From Photobacterium sp. CCB-ST2H9 (lineage in GTDB: Bacteria > Pseudomonadota > Gammaproteobacteria > Enterobacterales > Vibrionaceae), in assembly GCF_023151555.2 (NCBI RefSeq), contig NZ_CP100425.1, forward strand, positions 1,054,001 to 1,118,000: DNA of 64,000 nucleotides. The letters run 5' to 3'. Positions 40,287 through 51,124 of this stretch are shown piece after piece (the first letter of the stretch is position 1; every line of letters starts with the position of its first letter). The position numbers were made by a program, and so were the translations under genes. Under the pieces are notes generated by a model that did no database searches, was not told the origin of the DNA, and was given only the letters and a program-made list of their open reading frames with translations.

Positions 40287-40703
40287 AACAATCTCCTTTG
40301 TTATTTTATAATCCTCATCCGAAATCGGATGTGCCGTCTTTGTACAGCTCGGATATGTTGTTGTCAATTCCTCTTCATGGGAGTGTGCGCTTGTTAATAA
40401 CTTTAAGTAAAAGCGGGCGTATATCTCAAACCGTGTTAGAGGTCATGTAACAGGGTTTGTAATTGATTGTTGCGAGGCGTATACTCGGCGGCAGGTCTCT
40501 GGTTCTGCCATCGCCAGAAACAATGATAAAGTTATTAGTAATATTAGCGACTTAAGCTGAAACGACTTTTGCTTTGCTGTACATAGACTTGTGCTAATTA
40601 AGTGTAGCGCAGTTGTTGTGCCTTTGTTGCGCTGTTTTGGCGTACGCATGCCGGAGGTTTTATAAAAATAAAACGCTTCTATGGAGCTGAGTGGGCAAAG
40701 ACC
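40287..40703. promoter_or_regulatory. gltA-sdhC divergent control region
   Basis: This 417-base region carries promoters for gltA (leftward) and sdhCDAB-suc (rightward). GCTAATTAAGTGTAG at 40593-40607 agrees at 11 of 15 positions with the ArcA-P consensus GTTAATTAAATGTTA. A weaker GTTAATAACTTTAAG lies near the gltA side (about 40393-40407). Anaerobic repression by ArcA, as in E. coli, is therefore likely. A 68-codon antisense frame (40443-40649) lacks support. Confidence 0.55.
40593..40607. promoter_or_regulatory. ArcA binding site (predicted)
   Basis: GCTAATTAAGTGTAG versus the ArcA consensus GTTAATTAAATGTTA, 11 of 15 matches; about 100 bases before sdhC. Confidence 0.45.
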
Positions 40704-41084
40704 GTGAAAGTTAATAAGACAAGACCTGTCAACCTCGACCTACAGACGATTCGCTTTCCGCTGACAGCGATCTCGTCTATCCTGCACCGTGTATCGGGCG
40801 TGATCACTTTTATTTCCCTTGCCATCCTGCTATGGCTGCTAAACCTCTCTTTATCTTCTCCTCAGGGATTTGCGGAAGCCGCTGAAATTGTCGACAGCTT
40901 CTTCGTCAAATTCGTCCTTTGGGGTGTGCTGACAGCACTGTTCTACCACATTGTGCTGGGCGTACGTCACCTCATCATGGACATGGGATATTTTGAAGAG
41001 CTTGAATCGGGAACCACGAGTGCGAAAATCAGTTTTGCAATTGTGGCGGTTCTGGCCGTATTTGCAGGAGGCCTGGTATGGTAA
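40704..41084 (+). CDS. sdhC: Succinate dehydrogenase cytochrome b556 subunit
   Basis: Membrane anchor of complex II that binds heme b and quinone. The 126 residues (E. coli 129) start with the conserved [20 protein letters not shown], then ILHRVSG with quinone-site residues, three TM helices, and the heme-ligand region [17 protein letters not shown]. The start is GTG at 40704 with a weak ribosome site. Its last codons overlap sdhD by 7 bases. First gene of sdhCDAB. Confidence 0.95.
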   Translation: MKVNKTRPVNLDLQTIRFPLTAISSILHRVSGVITFISLAILLWLLNLSLSSPQGFAEAAEIVDSFFVKFVLWGVLTALFYHIVLGVRHLIMDMGYFEELESGTTSAKISFAIVAVLAVFAGGLVW

Positions 41085-41425
41085 GCAACGTTTCCACTGT
41101 CGGACGTAATGGTGTTCACGACTTTATCCTTGTTCGTGCAACTGCGATTATCCTCACTCTTTACACCATTTATATGGTGTGCTTTTTCGCTTTTGGCCCT
41201 GAGCTGAACTATGAAACCTGGACGGCGTTCTTTTCACAACTGAGCACCAAAGTCTTCACGATGCTGGCTCTGGTATCTGTGTTGATTCACGGTTGGATCG
41301 GTATGTGGCAAGTGCTGACAGACTACATTAAACCTGCGCTGCTGCGTGCTGGTCTGCTGCTCGCGATTGTCGCTGTGCTATTTGGTTATCTGTTTTCTGG
41401 TTTCTTTATTTTGTGGGGTGTGTAA
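41078..41425 (+). CDS. sdhD: Succinate dehydrogenase membrane anchor subunit
   Basis: Second membrane anchor of complex II, 115 residues like E. coli SdhD. Three TM helices are visible ([59 protein letters not shown]). The [16 protein letters not shown] region holds the heme and quinone ligands. It starts inside sdhC, and its stop is immediately followed by the GTG of sdhA, so translation is coupled. Confidence 0.95.
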   Translation: MVSNVSTVGRNGVHDFILVRATAIILTLYTIYMVCFFAFGPELNYETWTAFFSQLSTKVFTMLALVSVLIHGWIGMWQVLTDYIKPALLRAGLLLAIVAVLFGYLFSGFFILWGV

Positions 41426-43192
41426 GTGAGCATTGCAGTTCGAGAGTTTGATGCCGTAGTCATCGGTGCTGGTGGTGCAGGCATGCGTGCAGCACTACAA
41501 ATTTCTGAGCAGGGCCTGAAATGTGCGCTGCTTTCTAAAGTATTCCCAACCCGTTCTCATACCGTATCTGCGCAGGGTGGTATCACCGTTGCGCTGGGTA
41601 ACTCCCATCCGGATAACTGGGAATGGCATATGTATGATACCGTGAAAGGTTCTGATTACATCGGTGACCAGAACGCGATCGAGTACATGTGTAAGAATGG
41701 TCCTCAATCTGTGATTGAGCTGGAGAAAATGGGATTACCTTTCTCCCGTTTTGACAATGGCCGTATTTATCAGCGTCCATTCGGTGGTCAGTCGAAAGAG
41801 TTCGGCGGCGAGCAGGCTGCACGCACAGCTGCAGCGGCTGACCGTACCGGCCACGCATTGCTGCATACGCTGTATCAGCAAAACATTAAGCATAAAACAA
41901 CCATTTTCTCTGAGTGGTATGCCCTGGATCTGGTGAAAAACCAAGATGGCGCAATCCTGGGTTGTACAGCTCTGTGCATGGAAACCGGCGAGATTTGTTA
42001 TTTCAAATCGAAAGCGACAATTCTGGCAACTGGTGGTGCAGGCCGTATCTACCAGTCAACGACGAACGCGCATATTAACACCGGTGATGGCGTGGGTATG
42101 GCACTGCGTGCAGGTGTTCCTGTTCAGGACATTGAAATGTGGCAGTTCCACCCAACCGGTATTGCAGGCGCTGGTGTTCTGGTGACTGAAGGTTGTCGTG
42201 GTGAAGGTGGTTATCTTCTGAATAAAGACGGTGAGCGCTTCATGGAGCGTTATGCACCAAATGCGAAAGATCTGGCGGGTCGTGACGTGGTGGCACGTTC
42301 GATGATGGTTGAGATCCGTGAAGGTCGCGGTTGTGATGGTCCATGGGGCCCGCACATTAAACTGAAACTGGATCATCTGGGTAAAGATGTTCTGGAATCA
42401 CGTCTGCCGGGTATCCTGGAACTGTCCCGTACCTTTGCACACGTTGACCCTGTGAAAGAGCCGATTCCGGTCATTCCAACCTGTCACTACATGATGGGCG
42501 GTGTACCGACTCAGGTTTCCGGTCAGGCAATCAAGCAAGATGCAAACGGCCAGGATGTTGAAGTTCAGGGTCTGTTCGCCTGTGGTGAAATTGCATCGGT
42601 ATCTGTACACGGTGCTAACCGTCTGGGTGGTAACTCCTTGCTTGATCTGGTGGTCTTCGGCCGTGCAACTGGTTTGCACCTGGGTGAAACACTGGCGGCA
42701 CAAGCGGAAGCACGTCCGGCAACTGAATCTGACATCGAAGCTTCTCTGTCACGTCTGAATCGTTGGAACAACACTCAGAAAGGTGAAGATCCAGTTCAGA
42801 TCCGTAAAGACCTGCAATCTTGCATGCAAAACAACTTCTCGGTCTTCCGTGAAGGTGCAGCAATGGCTGAAGGCCTGAACCAGCTGAAAGAAATCCGTGA
42901 GCGTCTGAAAGAAGCGCGTCTGGATGATACGTCTTCTGAGTTCAATACACAGCGTATCGAGTGTCTGGAGCTGGATAACCTGATGGAAACCGCTTACGCG
43001 ACGGCTGTTGCAGCGAATTACCGTACTGAAAGTCGTGGTGCTCATGCACGTTTCGACTTCCCTGAGCGTGATGACGCGAACTGGCTGTGTCACTCAATTT
43101 ACAACCCTGAGACTGAGCAAATGTCTAAGCGTGACGTAAATATGACCCCGGTTCATCGTGAAGCATTCCCGCCGAAAGCGCGGACATACTAA
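41426..43192 (+). CDS. sdhA: Succinate dehydrogenase flavoprotein subunit
   Basis: Oxidises succinate to fumarate with covalent FAD. It has 588 residues, the same as E. coli SdhA. The FAD fold is [16 protein letters not shown], the FAD-attachment histidine is in [11 protein letters not shown], and the active site has [20 protein letters not shown] and [20 protein letters not shown]. The start is GTG directly after the sdhD TAA. sdhB follows after 14 bases. Confidence 0.98.
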   Translation: MSIAVREFDAVVIGAGGAGMRAALQISEQGLKCALLSKVFPTRSHTVSAQGGITVALGNSHPDNWEWHMYDTVKGSDYIGDQNAIEYMCKNGPQSVIELEKMGLPFSRFDNGRIYQRPFGGQSKEFGGEQAARTAAAADRTGHALLHTLYQQNIKHKTTIFSEWYALDLVKNQDGAILGCTALCMETGEICYFKSKATILATGGAGRIYQSTTNAHINTGDGVGMALRAGVPVQDIEMWQFHPTGIAGAGVLVTEGCRGEGGYLLNKDGERFMERYAPNAKDLAGRDVVARSMMVEIREGRGCDGPWGPHIKLKLDHLGKDVLESRLPGILELSRTFAHVDPVKEPIPVIPTCHYMMGGVPTQVSGQAIKQDANGQDVEVQGLFACGEIASVSVHGANRLGGNSLLDLVVFGRATGLHLGETLAAQAEARPATESDIEASLSRLNRWNNTQKGEDPVQIRKDLQSCMQNNFSVFREGAAMAEGLNQLKEIRERLKEARLDDTSSEFNTQRIECLELDNLMETAYATAVAANYRTESRGAHARFDFPERDDANWLCHSIYNPETEQMSKRDVNMTPVHREAFPPKARTY

Positions 43193-43206
43193 GGGAGGTA
43201 AACAAC

Positions 43207-43920
43207 ATGAAACTGAATTTCTCTATTTACCGTTATAACCCTGACGTAGATAACGCGCCACACATGAAAGGGTACACGCTGGAAGTGCCAGAAGGTTCCG
43301 ACATGATGGTACTGGATGCGCTGATTCTGCTGAAAGAGCAGGATCCGACACTGGCATTCCGTCGTTCTTGCCGTGAAGGTGTTTGTGGTTCTGACGGTAT
43401 CAATATGAACGGTAAGAACGGACTGGCTTGTATCACGCCGTTGTCAGCACTGACAGACAAGAAAACAATTGTCATTCGTCCGCTGCCGGGTCTGCCTGTC
43501 ATTCGTGACTTGATCATTGATATGGACCAGTTCTATACCAACTATGCCAAGGTGAAGCCGTTCCTGATTAATGAAAGCGAGCATCCGCCAGCACGGGAAA
43601 ACCTGCAATCGCCGGAAGAACGTGCGCATCTGGATGGTCTGTATGAGTGCATCATGTGTGCTTGCTGCTCGACATCGTGCCCGTCTTTCTGGTGGAACCC
43701 GGATAAATTCATCGGTCCGGCTGGTCTTCTGGCAGCTTACCGCTGGCTGATTGACAGCCGTGATACGGCGACTGAAGAGCGTTTGTCTGATCTGGATGAC
43801 GCATTCAGTGTATTCCGTTGTCACAGCATCATGAACTGTGTCAGCGTTTGTCCGAAAGGACTTAATCCGACGAAAGCGATTGGTAACATCCGTTCGATGC
43901 TGCTGAAGCGCGCGGTGTAA
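43207..43920 (+). CDS. sdhB: Succinate dehydrogenase iron-sulfur subunit
   Basis: Electron relay of complex II. The 237 residues (E. coli 238) have the [2Fe-2S] ligands in SCREGVCGSDG and GLAC, and the [4Fe-4S]/[3Fe-4S] ligands in CIMCACCSTSCP and CHSIMNCVSVCPKGLNP. AGGGAGG lies just before the ATG. A hairpin separates it from sucA, but the sdh and suc genes are in line and probably partly cotranscribed. Confidence 0.98.
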   Translation: MKLNFSIYRYNPDVDNAPHMKGYTLEVPEGSDMMVLDALILLKEQDPTLAFRRSCREGVCGSDGINMNGKNGLACITPLSALTDKKTIVIRPLPGLPVIRDLIIDMDQFYTNYAKVKPFLINESEHPPARENLQSPEERAHLDGLYECIMCACCSTSCPSFWWNPDKFIGPAGLLAAYRWLIDSRDTATEERLSDLDDAFSVFRCHSIMNCVSVCPKGLNPTKAIGNIRSMLLKRAV

Positions 43921-43940
43921 TTCAAAAGAATTATCGATAT

Positions 43941-43965
43941 GCCAGCTGAGTTTCAGCTGGCTTTT
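43941..43965 (+). terminator. Hairpin between sdhB and sucA
   Basis: Perfect stem GCCAGCTGA / TCAGCTGGC with a 3-base loop followed by TTTTC. It may attenuate or process the sdh-suc transcript and not fully end it. Confidence 0.55.
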
Positions 43966-44019
43966 CAGCCCGGTGAACGACCGGTGCAAGTGGCGATAAC
44001 AAGTGGTTAAGGGAAAACA

Positions 44020-46833
44020 ATGCAGAACGGCGTTATGAAGGCTTGGCTCGAGTCTTCACATCTGGCTGGCGCCAACGCAACTTATGTAGAAGACCTCTAC
44101 GAGTTGTATCTAAGCGACCCAGAATTAGTTGACGAAGAATGGCGTCACGTTTTTAGTGAATTGCCTGTTGTGAATGGTGTTGCCGTCGAGCAGCCGCATT
44201 CACGTGTTCGTGATTACTTCCGGCGTTTAGCGAAAGAAACGACCTTTTTAAGTGCTAGCGTCAGCGATCCTGATGTTGATGCCAAACAGGTGAAGGTATT
44301 GCAGTTGATTAACGCATACCGTTTCCGTGGCCATCAGCATGCAAACCTGGACCCGCTGGGATTATGGCAACAGGAACGAGTTCCGGACCTGGCTCCTGCT
44401 TTCCATAACCTCACAGCGGAAGATTTTGATCAAAGCTTCAATGTCGGTTCGTTTGCCTTAGGCAAAGAGACAATGAAGCTTTCTGAGATCTATGAGGCGC
44501 TGAAAAAAACCTATTGTGGTTCGATTGGTGCTGAGTATATGCACATTACCGACACGGAAGAAAAACGCTGGATTCAGCAGCGTCTGGAATCTGTGATTGG
44601 TCAAGGCACTTTCACTCAGGAAGAGAAATTAACGTTCCTGGACGAACTGACTGCCGCTGAAGGTCTTGAGCGTTATCTGGGTGCGAAATTCCCGGGTGCC
44701 AAACGTTTCTCGCTGGAAGGTGGTGACGCGCTGATCCCGATGATGAAAGAACTGATCCGCAGTGCTGGTAACAGTGGTGTGCGTGAAGTTGTCATCGGAA
44801 TGGCCCACCGTGGTCGTCTGAACATGCTGGTGAACGTTCTGGGTAAAAAGCCACAGGATCTGTTTGATGAGTTCGCGGGCAAACACGGTGAGTCCTGGGG
44901 GACCGGTGATGTGAAATATCACCAGGGTTTCTCTGCAGACTTTGCAACACCAGGCGGTGATGTACACCTGGCTCTGGCCTTTAACCCTTCTCACCTGGAA
45001 ATCGTCAACCCTGTGGTTGTTGGTTCTGTGCGTGCCCGTCAGGACCGCCTGGGAGACAGAGACGGTTCTATGGTTCTGCCAATCACCATTCATGGTGACT
45101 CTGCGATCGCGGGACAGGGTGTGGTTGCTGAGACGTTCAACATGTCTCAATCACGCGGCTACCGTGTTGGCGGTACGGTCCGCATTGTGGTGAATAACCA
45201 GATTGGTTTCACAACCTCAAATCCTCATGACACCCGCTCAACTCAGTACTGTACTGATATCGCGAAGATGGTTCAGTCACCAATCTTCCACGTCAATGCA
45301 GACGATCCGGAAGCTGTTGCATTTGTGACCCGTCTGGCGCTGGATTTCCGGAATGAATTCAAGCGTGATGTTGTAATTGATCTGGTCTGTTACCGCCGTC
45401 ATGGCCACAACGAAGCGGATGAGCCGAACGCGACCCAGCCGCTGATGTACCAGAAGATCAAAAAACACCCGACACCACGTAAGATCTATGCTGATGCACT
45501 GGTTGATGAAACGTGTATCAAAGCAGAAACTGCAACTGCACTGGTGAATGAATACCGTGATGCACTGGATCGCGGTGAATGTGTGGTGAAAGAATGGCGT
45601 CCGATGACGCTGCACTCTGTCGACTGGTCTCCATATCTGGGTCATGACTGGACGAAAGAGTGGGCAAATAAAGTCGGCAGCCAGCGTCTGCATGAACTGG
45701 GTCAGCGTATTTGCCAGTACCCTGAAAGCCATAAACTGCATAGTCGTGTACAGAAACTGTACAACGATCGCCAGTCAATGGTTGCCGGCGAGAAAGACGT
45801 CGACTGGGGTATGGCTGAGACTCTGGCCTACGCAACACTGGTTGATGAAGGCCACCGCATCCGTATTACGGGTCAGGATTCTGGCCGAGGTACCTTCTTC
45901 CACCGTCATGCGGTTCTGCATAACCAAACGGATGCCAGTACTTACATGCCGCTGGCGAACATCCATGACAAACAAGGTCCGTTCCAGGTTTTCGACTCCG
46001 TCCTGTCGGAAGAAGCTGTACTGGCCTTTGAATATGGTTACGCAACGGCTGAGCCTGGCGGTCTGACAATCTGGGAAGCACAGTTTGGTGATTTCGCCAA
46101 TGGTGCGCAGGTTGTGATTGACCAGTTCATCAGTTCCGGTGAGCAGAAGTGGGGCCGTATGTGCGGTCTGACCATGTTGCTGCCTCATGGTTATGAGGGA
46201 CAGGGTCCAGAGCACTCCTCTGCACGTCTGGAACGTTATCTGCAGCTTTGTGCTGAGCAGAACATGCAGGTCGTGATTCCTTCCACACCAGCGCAGGTTT
46301 ATCACATGATCCGCCGTCAGGTACTTCGCCCGATGCGTCGTCCGCTGATTGTGATGTCTCCGAAGTCGCTGCTGCGTCATCCGCTGTGTACATCCACCAT
46401 GGATGACTTGTCTGAAGGTAATTTCCAGCCGGCGATTGGCGAGATTGATGCGTTGGATCCGAAACAAGTAAAACGTGTTGTCCTGTGCTCAGGCAAGGTG
46501 TATTACGATCTGCTGGAACAACGTCGTAAGCGCGAGCAGACGGATGTTGCCATTATCCGAATTGAGCAACTGTACCCATTCCCGAAAGAGGATGTGGAAG
46601 CTGCTCTGGCTGATTATCAGCATGTGACTGACTTCGCATGGTGTCAGGAAGAGCCGCAAAACCAGGGTGCCTGGTACAGCAGCCAGCATAACTTCCGTGC
46701 CGCTCTGCCTGCAGGCGCGCAATTAGAGTATGCCGGCCGCCCAGCGTCAGCTTCACCTGCCGTTGGTTATATGTCAGTACACTTGAAACAACAGAAAGCG
46801 TTGATTGACGACGCTCTGAACACAGAACAATAA
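44020..46833 (+). CDS. sucA: 2-oxoglutarate dehydrogenase E1
   Basis: Thiamine-diphosphate-dependent decarboxylase of the 2-oxoglutarate dehydrogenase complex. The 937 residues (E. coli 933) begin with the E2-binding tail ([20 protein letters not shown]). The TPP and substrate regions include [46 protein letters not shown] and the C-terminal [12 protein letters not shown]. sucB follows after 32 bases. Confidence 0.98.
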   Translation: MQNGVMKAWLESSHLAGANATYVEDLYELYLSDPELVDEEWRHVFSELPVVNGVAVEQPHSRVRDYFRRLAKETTFLSASVSDPDVDAKQVKVLQLINAYRFRGHQHANLDPLGLWQQERVPDLAPAFHNLTAEDFDQSFNVGSFALGKETMKLSEIYEALKKTYCGSIGAEYMHITDTEEKRWIQQRLESVIGQGTFTQEEKLTFLDELTAAEGLERYLGAKFPGAKRFSLEGGDALIPMMKELIRSAGNSGVREVVIGMAHRGRLNMLVNVLGKKPQDLFDEFAGKHGESWGTGDVKYHQGFSADFATPGGDVHLALAFNPSHLEIVNPVVVGSVRARQDRLGDRDGSMVLPITIHGDSAIAGQGVVAETFNMSQSRGYRVGGTVRIVVNNQIGFTTSNPHDTRSTQYCTDIAKMVQSPIFHVNADDPEAVAFVTRLALDFRNEFKRDVVIDLVCYRRHGHNEADEPNATQPLMYQKIKKHPTPRKIYADALVDETCIKAETATALVNEYRDALDRGECVVKEWRPMTLHSVDWSPYLGHDWTKEWANKVGSQRLHELGQRICQYPESHKLHSRVQKLYNDRQSMVAGEKDVDWGMAETLAYATLVDEGHRIRITGQDSGRGTFFHRHAVLHNQTDASTYMPLANIHDKQGPFQVFDSVLSEEAVLAFEYGYATAEPGGLTIWEAQFGDFANGAQVVIDQFISSGEQKWGRMCGLTMLLPHGYEGQGPEHSSARLERYLQLCAEQNMQVVIPSTPAQVYHMIRRQVLRPMRRPLIVMSPKSLLRHPLCTSTMDDLSEGNFQPAIGEIDALDPKQVKRVVLCSGKVYYDLLEQRRKREQTDVAIIRIEQLYPFPKEDVEAALADYQHVTDFAWCQEEPQNQGAWYSSQHNFRAALPAGAQLEYAGRPASASPAVGYMSVHLKQQKALIDDALNTEQ

Positions 46834-46865
46834 GCCCAGAGCTGGAACAAAAAGGACAAACTGAG

Positions 46866-48080
46866 ATGACAATCGAAATTCTGGTTCCTGATTTACCTGA
46901 ATCAGTAGCAGACGCAACCGTAGCAACCTGGCACAAGAAGCCTGGTGATGCAGTCAGCCGTGACGAAGTTCTGGTCGATATCGAAACTGACAAAGTCGTA
47001 CTGGAAGTGCCAGCGCCTGAAGATGGCATCCTGGAAGCGATTTTTGAAGAAGAAGGTACTACGGTACTGACCAAGCAGCTGCTGGGTAAAATCAAAGCCG
47101 GTGCTGTTGCCGGTGAACCGACGAAAGATGTACCGGCCAGTGCTGAAGCTTCTCCGACTAAACGTACAACCGCGTCGCTGACAGAAGAAACCAATGATGC
47201 CCTGAGCCCAGCGGTTCGCCGCCTGATCAGTGAGCATGGTATTGATGCTTCTGCAGTGAAAGGTACTGGCGTGGGTGGCCGAATTACCCGTGAAGATGTT
47301 GAAGCTTTTGTGAAAGGCGGAAAATCTGCATCTGCTGCTGCACCAGCTGCTGAAGCGAAGGTTGAGGCACCACTGGCTCATCGCAGCGAAAAACGTGTTC
47401 CGATGACTCGTCTGCGTAAGCGTATCGCCGAGCGTCTGCTGGAAGCGAAAAACAGCACAGCGATGCTGACAACGTTCAACGAAGTCAACATGAAACCAAT
47501 CATGGATCTGCGTAAGCAGTACAAAGACATCTTCGAAGAGCGCCACGGTATTCGTCTGGGCTTCATGTCTTTCTACGTGAAAGCTGTCGTTGAAGCGCTG
47601 AAGCGTTTCCCTGAAGTGAATGCGTCGATTGATGGTGATGATGTTGTTTACCACAACTTCTTCGATGTCAGCATTGCAGTATCGACGCCACGTGGTCTGG
47701 TTACTCCGGTTCTGCGTGACTGTGACAAGCTGAGCCTGGCTGAAATCGAGAAGGGCATCCGTGAACTGGCGATCAAAGGCCGTGACGGTAAGCTGACTGT
47801 TGATGAGCTGACCGGCGGTAACTTCACCATCACAAACGGTGGTGTATTCGGTTCTCTGATGTCTACACCAATCATCAACCCGCCACAGGCTGCAATTCTG
47901 GGTATGCATAAGATCCAGGATCGTCCAATGGCGGTAAATGGTCAGGTTGAAATCCTGCCGATGATGTATCTGGCCCTGTCTTACGACCACCGTCTGATTG
48001 ATGGTAAAGAGTCTGTAGGCTATCTGGTGACCATTAAAGAGCTTCTTGAAGACCCAACACGTCTGCTTCTGGACGTGTAA
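46866..48080 (+). CDS. sucB: Dihydrolipoyl succinyltransferase (E2 of 2-OGDH)
   Basis: Core of the 2-oxoglutarate dehydrogenase complex; transfers succinyl to CoA. The 404 residues (E. coli 405) have an N-terminal lipoyl domain with Lys43 in [17 protein letters not shown], a peripheral-subunit-binding domain (about 115-152, [20 protein letters not shown]), an Ala-rich linker and the catalytic domain with the active-site His in [15 protein letters not shown]. Confidence 0.98.
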   Translation: MTIEILVPDLPESVADATVATWHKKPGDAVSRDEVLVDIETDKVVLEVPAPEDGILEAIFEEEGTTVLTKQLLGKIKAGAVAGEPTKDVPASAEASPTKRTTASLTEETNDALSPAVRRLISEHGIDASAVKGTGVGGRITREDVEAFVKGGKSASAAAPAAEAKVEAPLAHRSEKRVPMTRLRKRIAERLLEAKNSTAMLTTFNEVNMKPIMDLRKQYKDIFEERHGIRLGFMSFYVKAVVEALKRFPEVNASIDGDDVVYHNFFDVSIAVSTPRGLVTPVLRDCDKLSLAEIEKGIRELAIKGRDGKLTVDELTGGNFTITNGGVFGSLMSTPIINPPQAAILGMHKIQDRPMAVNGQVEILPMMYLALSYDHRLIDGKESVGYLVTIKELLEDPTRLLLDV

Positions 48081-48088
48081 TTACTGTG

Positions 48089-48124
48089 CTTGACTCCGCC
48101 ATCCGCATGGGTGGCGGAGTCAAG
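48089..48124. repeat. 13-bp inverted repeat between sucB and sucC
   Basis: Perfect arms CTTGACTCCGCCA / TGGCGGAGTCAAG with a 10-base loop and no T run after it. It is more like an mRNA processing or stabilising hairpin than a terminator, because sucC is in the same direction 84 bases on. Confidence 0.7.
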
Positions 48125-48208
48125 CCAGAATGACTGAAGAAGAAATGCCCAAGAGCATTTCAATGGATATAACACGTCCCACAGGGATTAGAGAACGGAT
48201 AGAACATA

Positions 48209-49375
48209 ATGAATCTGCACGAATATCAGGCAAAACAACTGTTTGCTGAGTATGGCCTGCCAGTTCCTGAAGGCTATGCATGTGATACCCCACAAGAAGC
48301 TGCTGAAGCAGCAGGTAAAATCAACGGCAACAAATGGGTTGTCAAATGTCAGGTTCACGCTGGCGGCCGTGGTAAAGCGGGCGGCGTAGAACTGCACGAC
48401 ACCAAAGACGGTGTTAAAGAATTTGCTCAAAAGTGGCTGGGTAAAAACCTGGTAACTTATCAGACAGATGCGAATGGTCAGCCTGTCACTAAGATTCTGG
48501 TTGAAGAAGCGTCGAACATTGCCAATGAACTGTACCTGGGTGCAGTAGTCGACCGTGCAACCCGCCGTATCGTTTTCATGGCATCCACTGAAGGTGGTGT
48601 TGAAATCGAGAAAGTTGCCGAAGAAACACCGGAACTGATTCATAAAGCTGCCATCGATCCGCTGGTCGGACCGCAGGCTTACCAAGGCCGTGAACTGGCA
48701 TTCAAACTGGGCCTGAAAGGCGACCAGATTAAGCAGTTTGTCAAAATCTTCATGGGTCTGGGCGAAATGTTCGTTCAGTACGATCTGGCCCTGCTGGAAA
48801 TCAACCCGCTGGTCATCACTGGCGAAGGTAACCTGTTGTGTCTGGACGGTAAAATCAACATCGATTCCAACGCACTGTACCGTCAGCCAAAACTGCGTGA
48901 AATGCATGATCCTTCTCAGGAAGATGCCCGTGAAGCCCACGCTGCACAATGGGAACTGAATTACGTCGCTCTCGACGGTAATGTTGGTTGTATGGTGAAT
49001 GGCGCAGGTCTGGCCATGGGTACCATGGACATCGTGAACCTGCACGGCGGTAAACCAGCAAACTTCCTGGATGTTGGTGGCGGTGCAACCAAAGAACGTG
49101 TCGCAGAAGCATTCAAGATCATCTTGTCTGACGACAACGTCAAAGCTGTTCTGGTGAACATCTTCGGCGGTATCGTACGTTGCGACATGATCGCAGAAGG
49201 TATCATCGGCGCTGTGAAAGAAGTCGGTGTGACCGTGCCGGTCGTTGTTCGTCTTGAAGGTACTAACGCTGACCTGGGTCGCGAAGTACTGGCTAAGTCT
49301 GGTCTGGATATCATTGCTGCTGAGTCGCTTACGGATGCAGCTCAGAAAGTTGTTGCTGCTGCGGAGGGCAAATAA
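48209..49375 (+). CDS. sucC: Succinyl-CoA synthetase beta subunit
   Basis: ATP-grasp subunit of succinyl-CoA synthetase (ADP-forming). The 388 residues equal the E. coli length. Signatures are [20 protein letters not shown], the ATP-grasp region [26 protein letters not shown], and the C-terminal [17 protein letters not shown]. sucD follows after two bases, so the subunits are translationally coupled. Confidence 0.98.
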   Translation: MNLHEYQAKQLFAEYGLPVPEGYACDTPQEAAEAAGKINGNKWVVKCQVHAGGRGKAGGVELHDTKDGVKEFAQKWLGKNLVTYQTDANGQPVTKILVEEASNIANELYLGAVVDRATRRIVFMASTEGGVEIEKVAEETPELIHKAAIDPLVGPQAYQGRELAFKLGLKGDQIKQFVKIFMGLGEMFVQYDLALLEINPLVITGEGNLLCLDGKINIDSNALYRQPKLREMHDPSQEDAREAHAAQWELNYVALDGNVGCMVNGAGLAMGTMDIVNLHGGKPANFLDVGGGATKERVAEAFKIILSDDNVKAVLVNIFGGIVRCDMIAEGIIGAVKEVGVTVPVVVRLEGTNADLGREVLAKSGLDIIAAESLTDAAQKVVAAAEGK

Positions 49376-49377
49376 GA

Positions 49378-50250
49378 ATGTCTGTATTAATTAACAAAGA
49401 CACCAAAGTAATCTGTCAGGGTTTCACCGGCGGTCAGGGTACTTTCCACTCTGAGCAGGCAATTGCATACGGAACGCAGATGGTTGGCGGTGTATCTCCG
49501 GGTAAAGGCGGTACAACTCACCTGGGTCTGCCAGTATTTAATACAGTTCGTGAAGCCGTTGAAGCTACAGGTGCAACGGCATCTGTGATTTATGTACCGG
49601 CACCTTTCTGTAAAGATGCAATTCTGGAAGCGATCGATGCAGGTATTCAGCTGATCGTGACGATCACTGAAGGTATCCCTACAACTGATATGATCGACGT
49701 GAAAGTGAAGCTGGAAGAAACTGGCGTTCGCATGATCGGTCCAAACTGTCCGGGTGTGATCACGCCTGATGAATGTAAGATCGGTATCATGCCGGGTCAC
49801 ATTCACAAGAAAGGTAAAGTAGGCATCGTTTCCCGTTCAGGTACGCTGACTTATGAAGCTGTGAAACAAACCACTGACGAAGGCTTCGGCCAGTCAACTT
49901 GTGTTGGTATCGGTGGTGATCCAATCCCAGGTTCTAACTTCATTGATATCCTGAAACTGTTCCAGGAGGATCCTGAGACAGAAGCGATCGTGATGATTGG
50001 TGAAATCGGCGGTACTGCTGAAGAAGAAGCAGCTGCATTCATCAAAGAGAACGTGACCAAACCAGTTGTTTCTTACATTGCGGGTGTTACTGCACCTCCG
50101 GGTAAACGTATGGGTCATGCGGGCGCTATCATCTCTGGCGGTAAGGGTACAGCAGACGAGAAATTTGCTGCACTGGAATCCGCGGGTGTGAAGACTGTGA
50201 AGAGTCTGGCCGAGATTGGTAAAGCACTGCGTGAAGTCACTGGCTGGTAA
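49378..50250 (+). CDS. sucD: Succinyl-CoA synthetase alpha subunit
   Basis: CoA-binding subunit carrying the phosphohistidine. The 290 residues (E. coli 289) contain the CoA-binding [38 protein letters not shown] and the active-site His247 in [17 protein letters not shown]. It is the last gene of the sdh-suc run, followed by a strong terminator. Confidence 0.98.
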   Translation: MSVLINKDTKVICQGFTGGQGTFHSEQAIAYGTQMVGGVSPGKGGTTHLGLPVFNTVREAVEATGATASVIYVPAPFCKDAILEAIDAGIQLIVTITEGIPTTDMIDVKVKLEETGVRMIGPNCPGVITPDECKIGIMPGHIHKKGKVGIVSRSGTLTYEAVKQTTDEGFGQSTCVGIGGDPIPGSNFIDILKLFQEDPETEAIVMIGEIGGTAEEEAAAFIKENVTKPVVSYIAGVTAPPGKRMGHAGAIISGGKGTADEKFAALESAGVKTVKSLAEIGKALREVTGW

Positions 50251-50272
50251 TCAGCGAGTCCTTACGGAAGAT

Positions 50273-50300
50273 GAAACCCGCCAAATGGCGGGTTTCTTTT
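50273..50300 (+). terminator. Terminator of the suc operon
   Basis: Stem GAAACCCGCC / GGCGGGTTTC with an AAAT loop, then TTTT. Confidence 0.92.
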
Positions 50301-50335
50301 TGTCTGCGGCTCAGGAAGTCGCTTGCTTTAAAACA

Positions 50336-50364
50336 AAAGACTCAGCCATTGGCTGAGTCTTTTT
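50336..50364. terminator. Two-way terminator before the outer-membrane barrel gene
   Basis: Stem AAAAGACTCAGCC / GGCTGAGTCTTTT with a short loop; it serves the minus-strand gene ending at 50387. Confidence 0.9.
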
Positions 50365-50386
50365 GAAAAAGAGGTGACAGTGTTTC

Positions 50387-50935
50387 TTAGTATTTGAAGC
50401 GCGTGGTCAGCATGATCTGATCGCCGTAGACATCGTTGATACGGCCTTCTGCACCAACAGAGAACAGTTCGGTCGCATGGAAACGTCCATAGATGGAACC
50501 AAATGTCTCTTCAATTTTGTGGACGTTGATGTGACCAACTTTCGCACCGACTTCAAGCTGCGGACCTAACCATTGACGTACGCCCAGGTTTACTTCCATA
50601 CCTGTTTTACCAACGGTCTCGTCAAAGCGGTCACGGTTCTTGATGTTGCGCGCTTTCAATTCACCGGTCAGATCTGCCCAGTTGTTTATAGGAGCATGGA
50701 AGCCGACGCCTAAGGCGATATCCCAGTCGTTTTCGAACTCAGAATCTACGTGGCCAGTTAAATGAGCATTCGGATGGATAGACTTGCTGAAGCCTGCACC
50801 ATAGGTCAGCGGGCTCATACCAATGCGCACTTCAGTATAGTCATAGCTGAAGTTGCTCATTGTATTTGCTGGATTTGCTTGTGCTGCAGAAATGCATGAC
50901 AACATCAGTGCAGCAGCGGTTAACGTTTTACGCAT
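50387..50935 (-). CDS. Small outer-membrane beta-barrel protein
   Basis: A 182-residue exported protein with a clear signal peptide (MRKTLTAAALMLSCISAAQA) and a mature part of alternating amphipathic strands. These include TEVRIGMSPLTYGAGFS, DWDIALGVGFHAPINN and LEVGAKVGHINVHKIEE. It ends in an aromatic residue (TTRFKY). The size suggests an 8-strand barrel of the OmpA/OmpW/OprG-like type, but I do not recognise the exact family. The start at 50935 begins the signal peptide. Between it and ldhA is a 190-base gap with no supported gene. Confidence 0.7.
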   Translation of the reverse strand: MRKTLTAAALMLSCISAAQANPANTMSNFSYDYTEVRIGMSPLTYGAGFSKSIHPNAHLTGHVDSEFENDWDIALGVGFHAPINNWADLTGELKARNIKNRDRFDETVGKTGMEVNLGVRQWLGPQLEVGAKVGHINVHKIEETFGSIYGRFHATELFSVGAEGRINDVYGDQIMLTTRFKY

Positions 50936-51124
50936 GAATCTTGATCCAAAGGACAAAAATGAATTGGATTATTTTAATCAACTCGTCCCTGCAATAACAG
51001 GTTGGCAAGGGCATAACTGCTGTATTCCAGGGACAATAGAGCAAAAATGTAGCAAAAATCACATATTTGTGATCGTTGACAAACTTTTCAAAAACGGAAT
51101 CACCTGCACAGATACAGGATTTTT

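Noticed and set aside
40443..40649. 68-codon minus-strand frame in the gltA-sdhC gap
   Set aside because: No ribosome site; composition fits a promoter region. Left as regulatory DNA.
46902..47990. 362-codon open frame on the minus strand inside sucB
   Set aside because: Antisense shadow of a highly conserved gene with strong codon bias; protein is His/Arg/Phe-rich without a family pattern.
48188..49045. 285-codon open frame on the minus strand inside sucC
   Set aside because: Same reason: mirror of sucC codon use, no ribosome site or recognisable domain.
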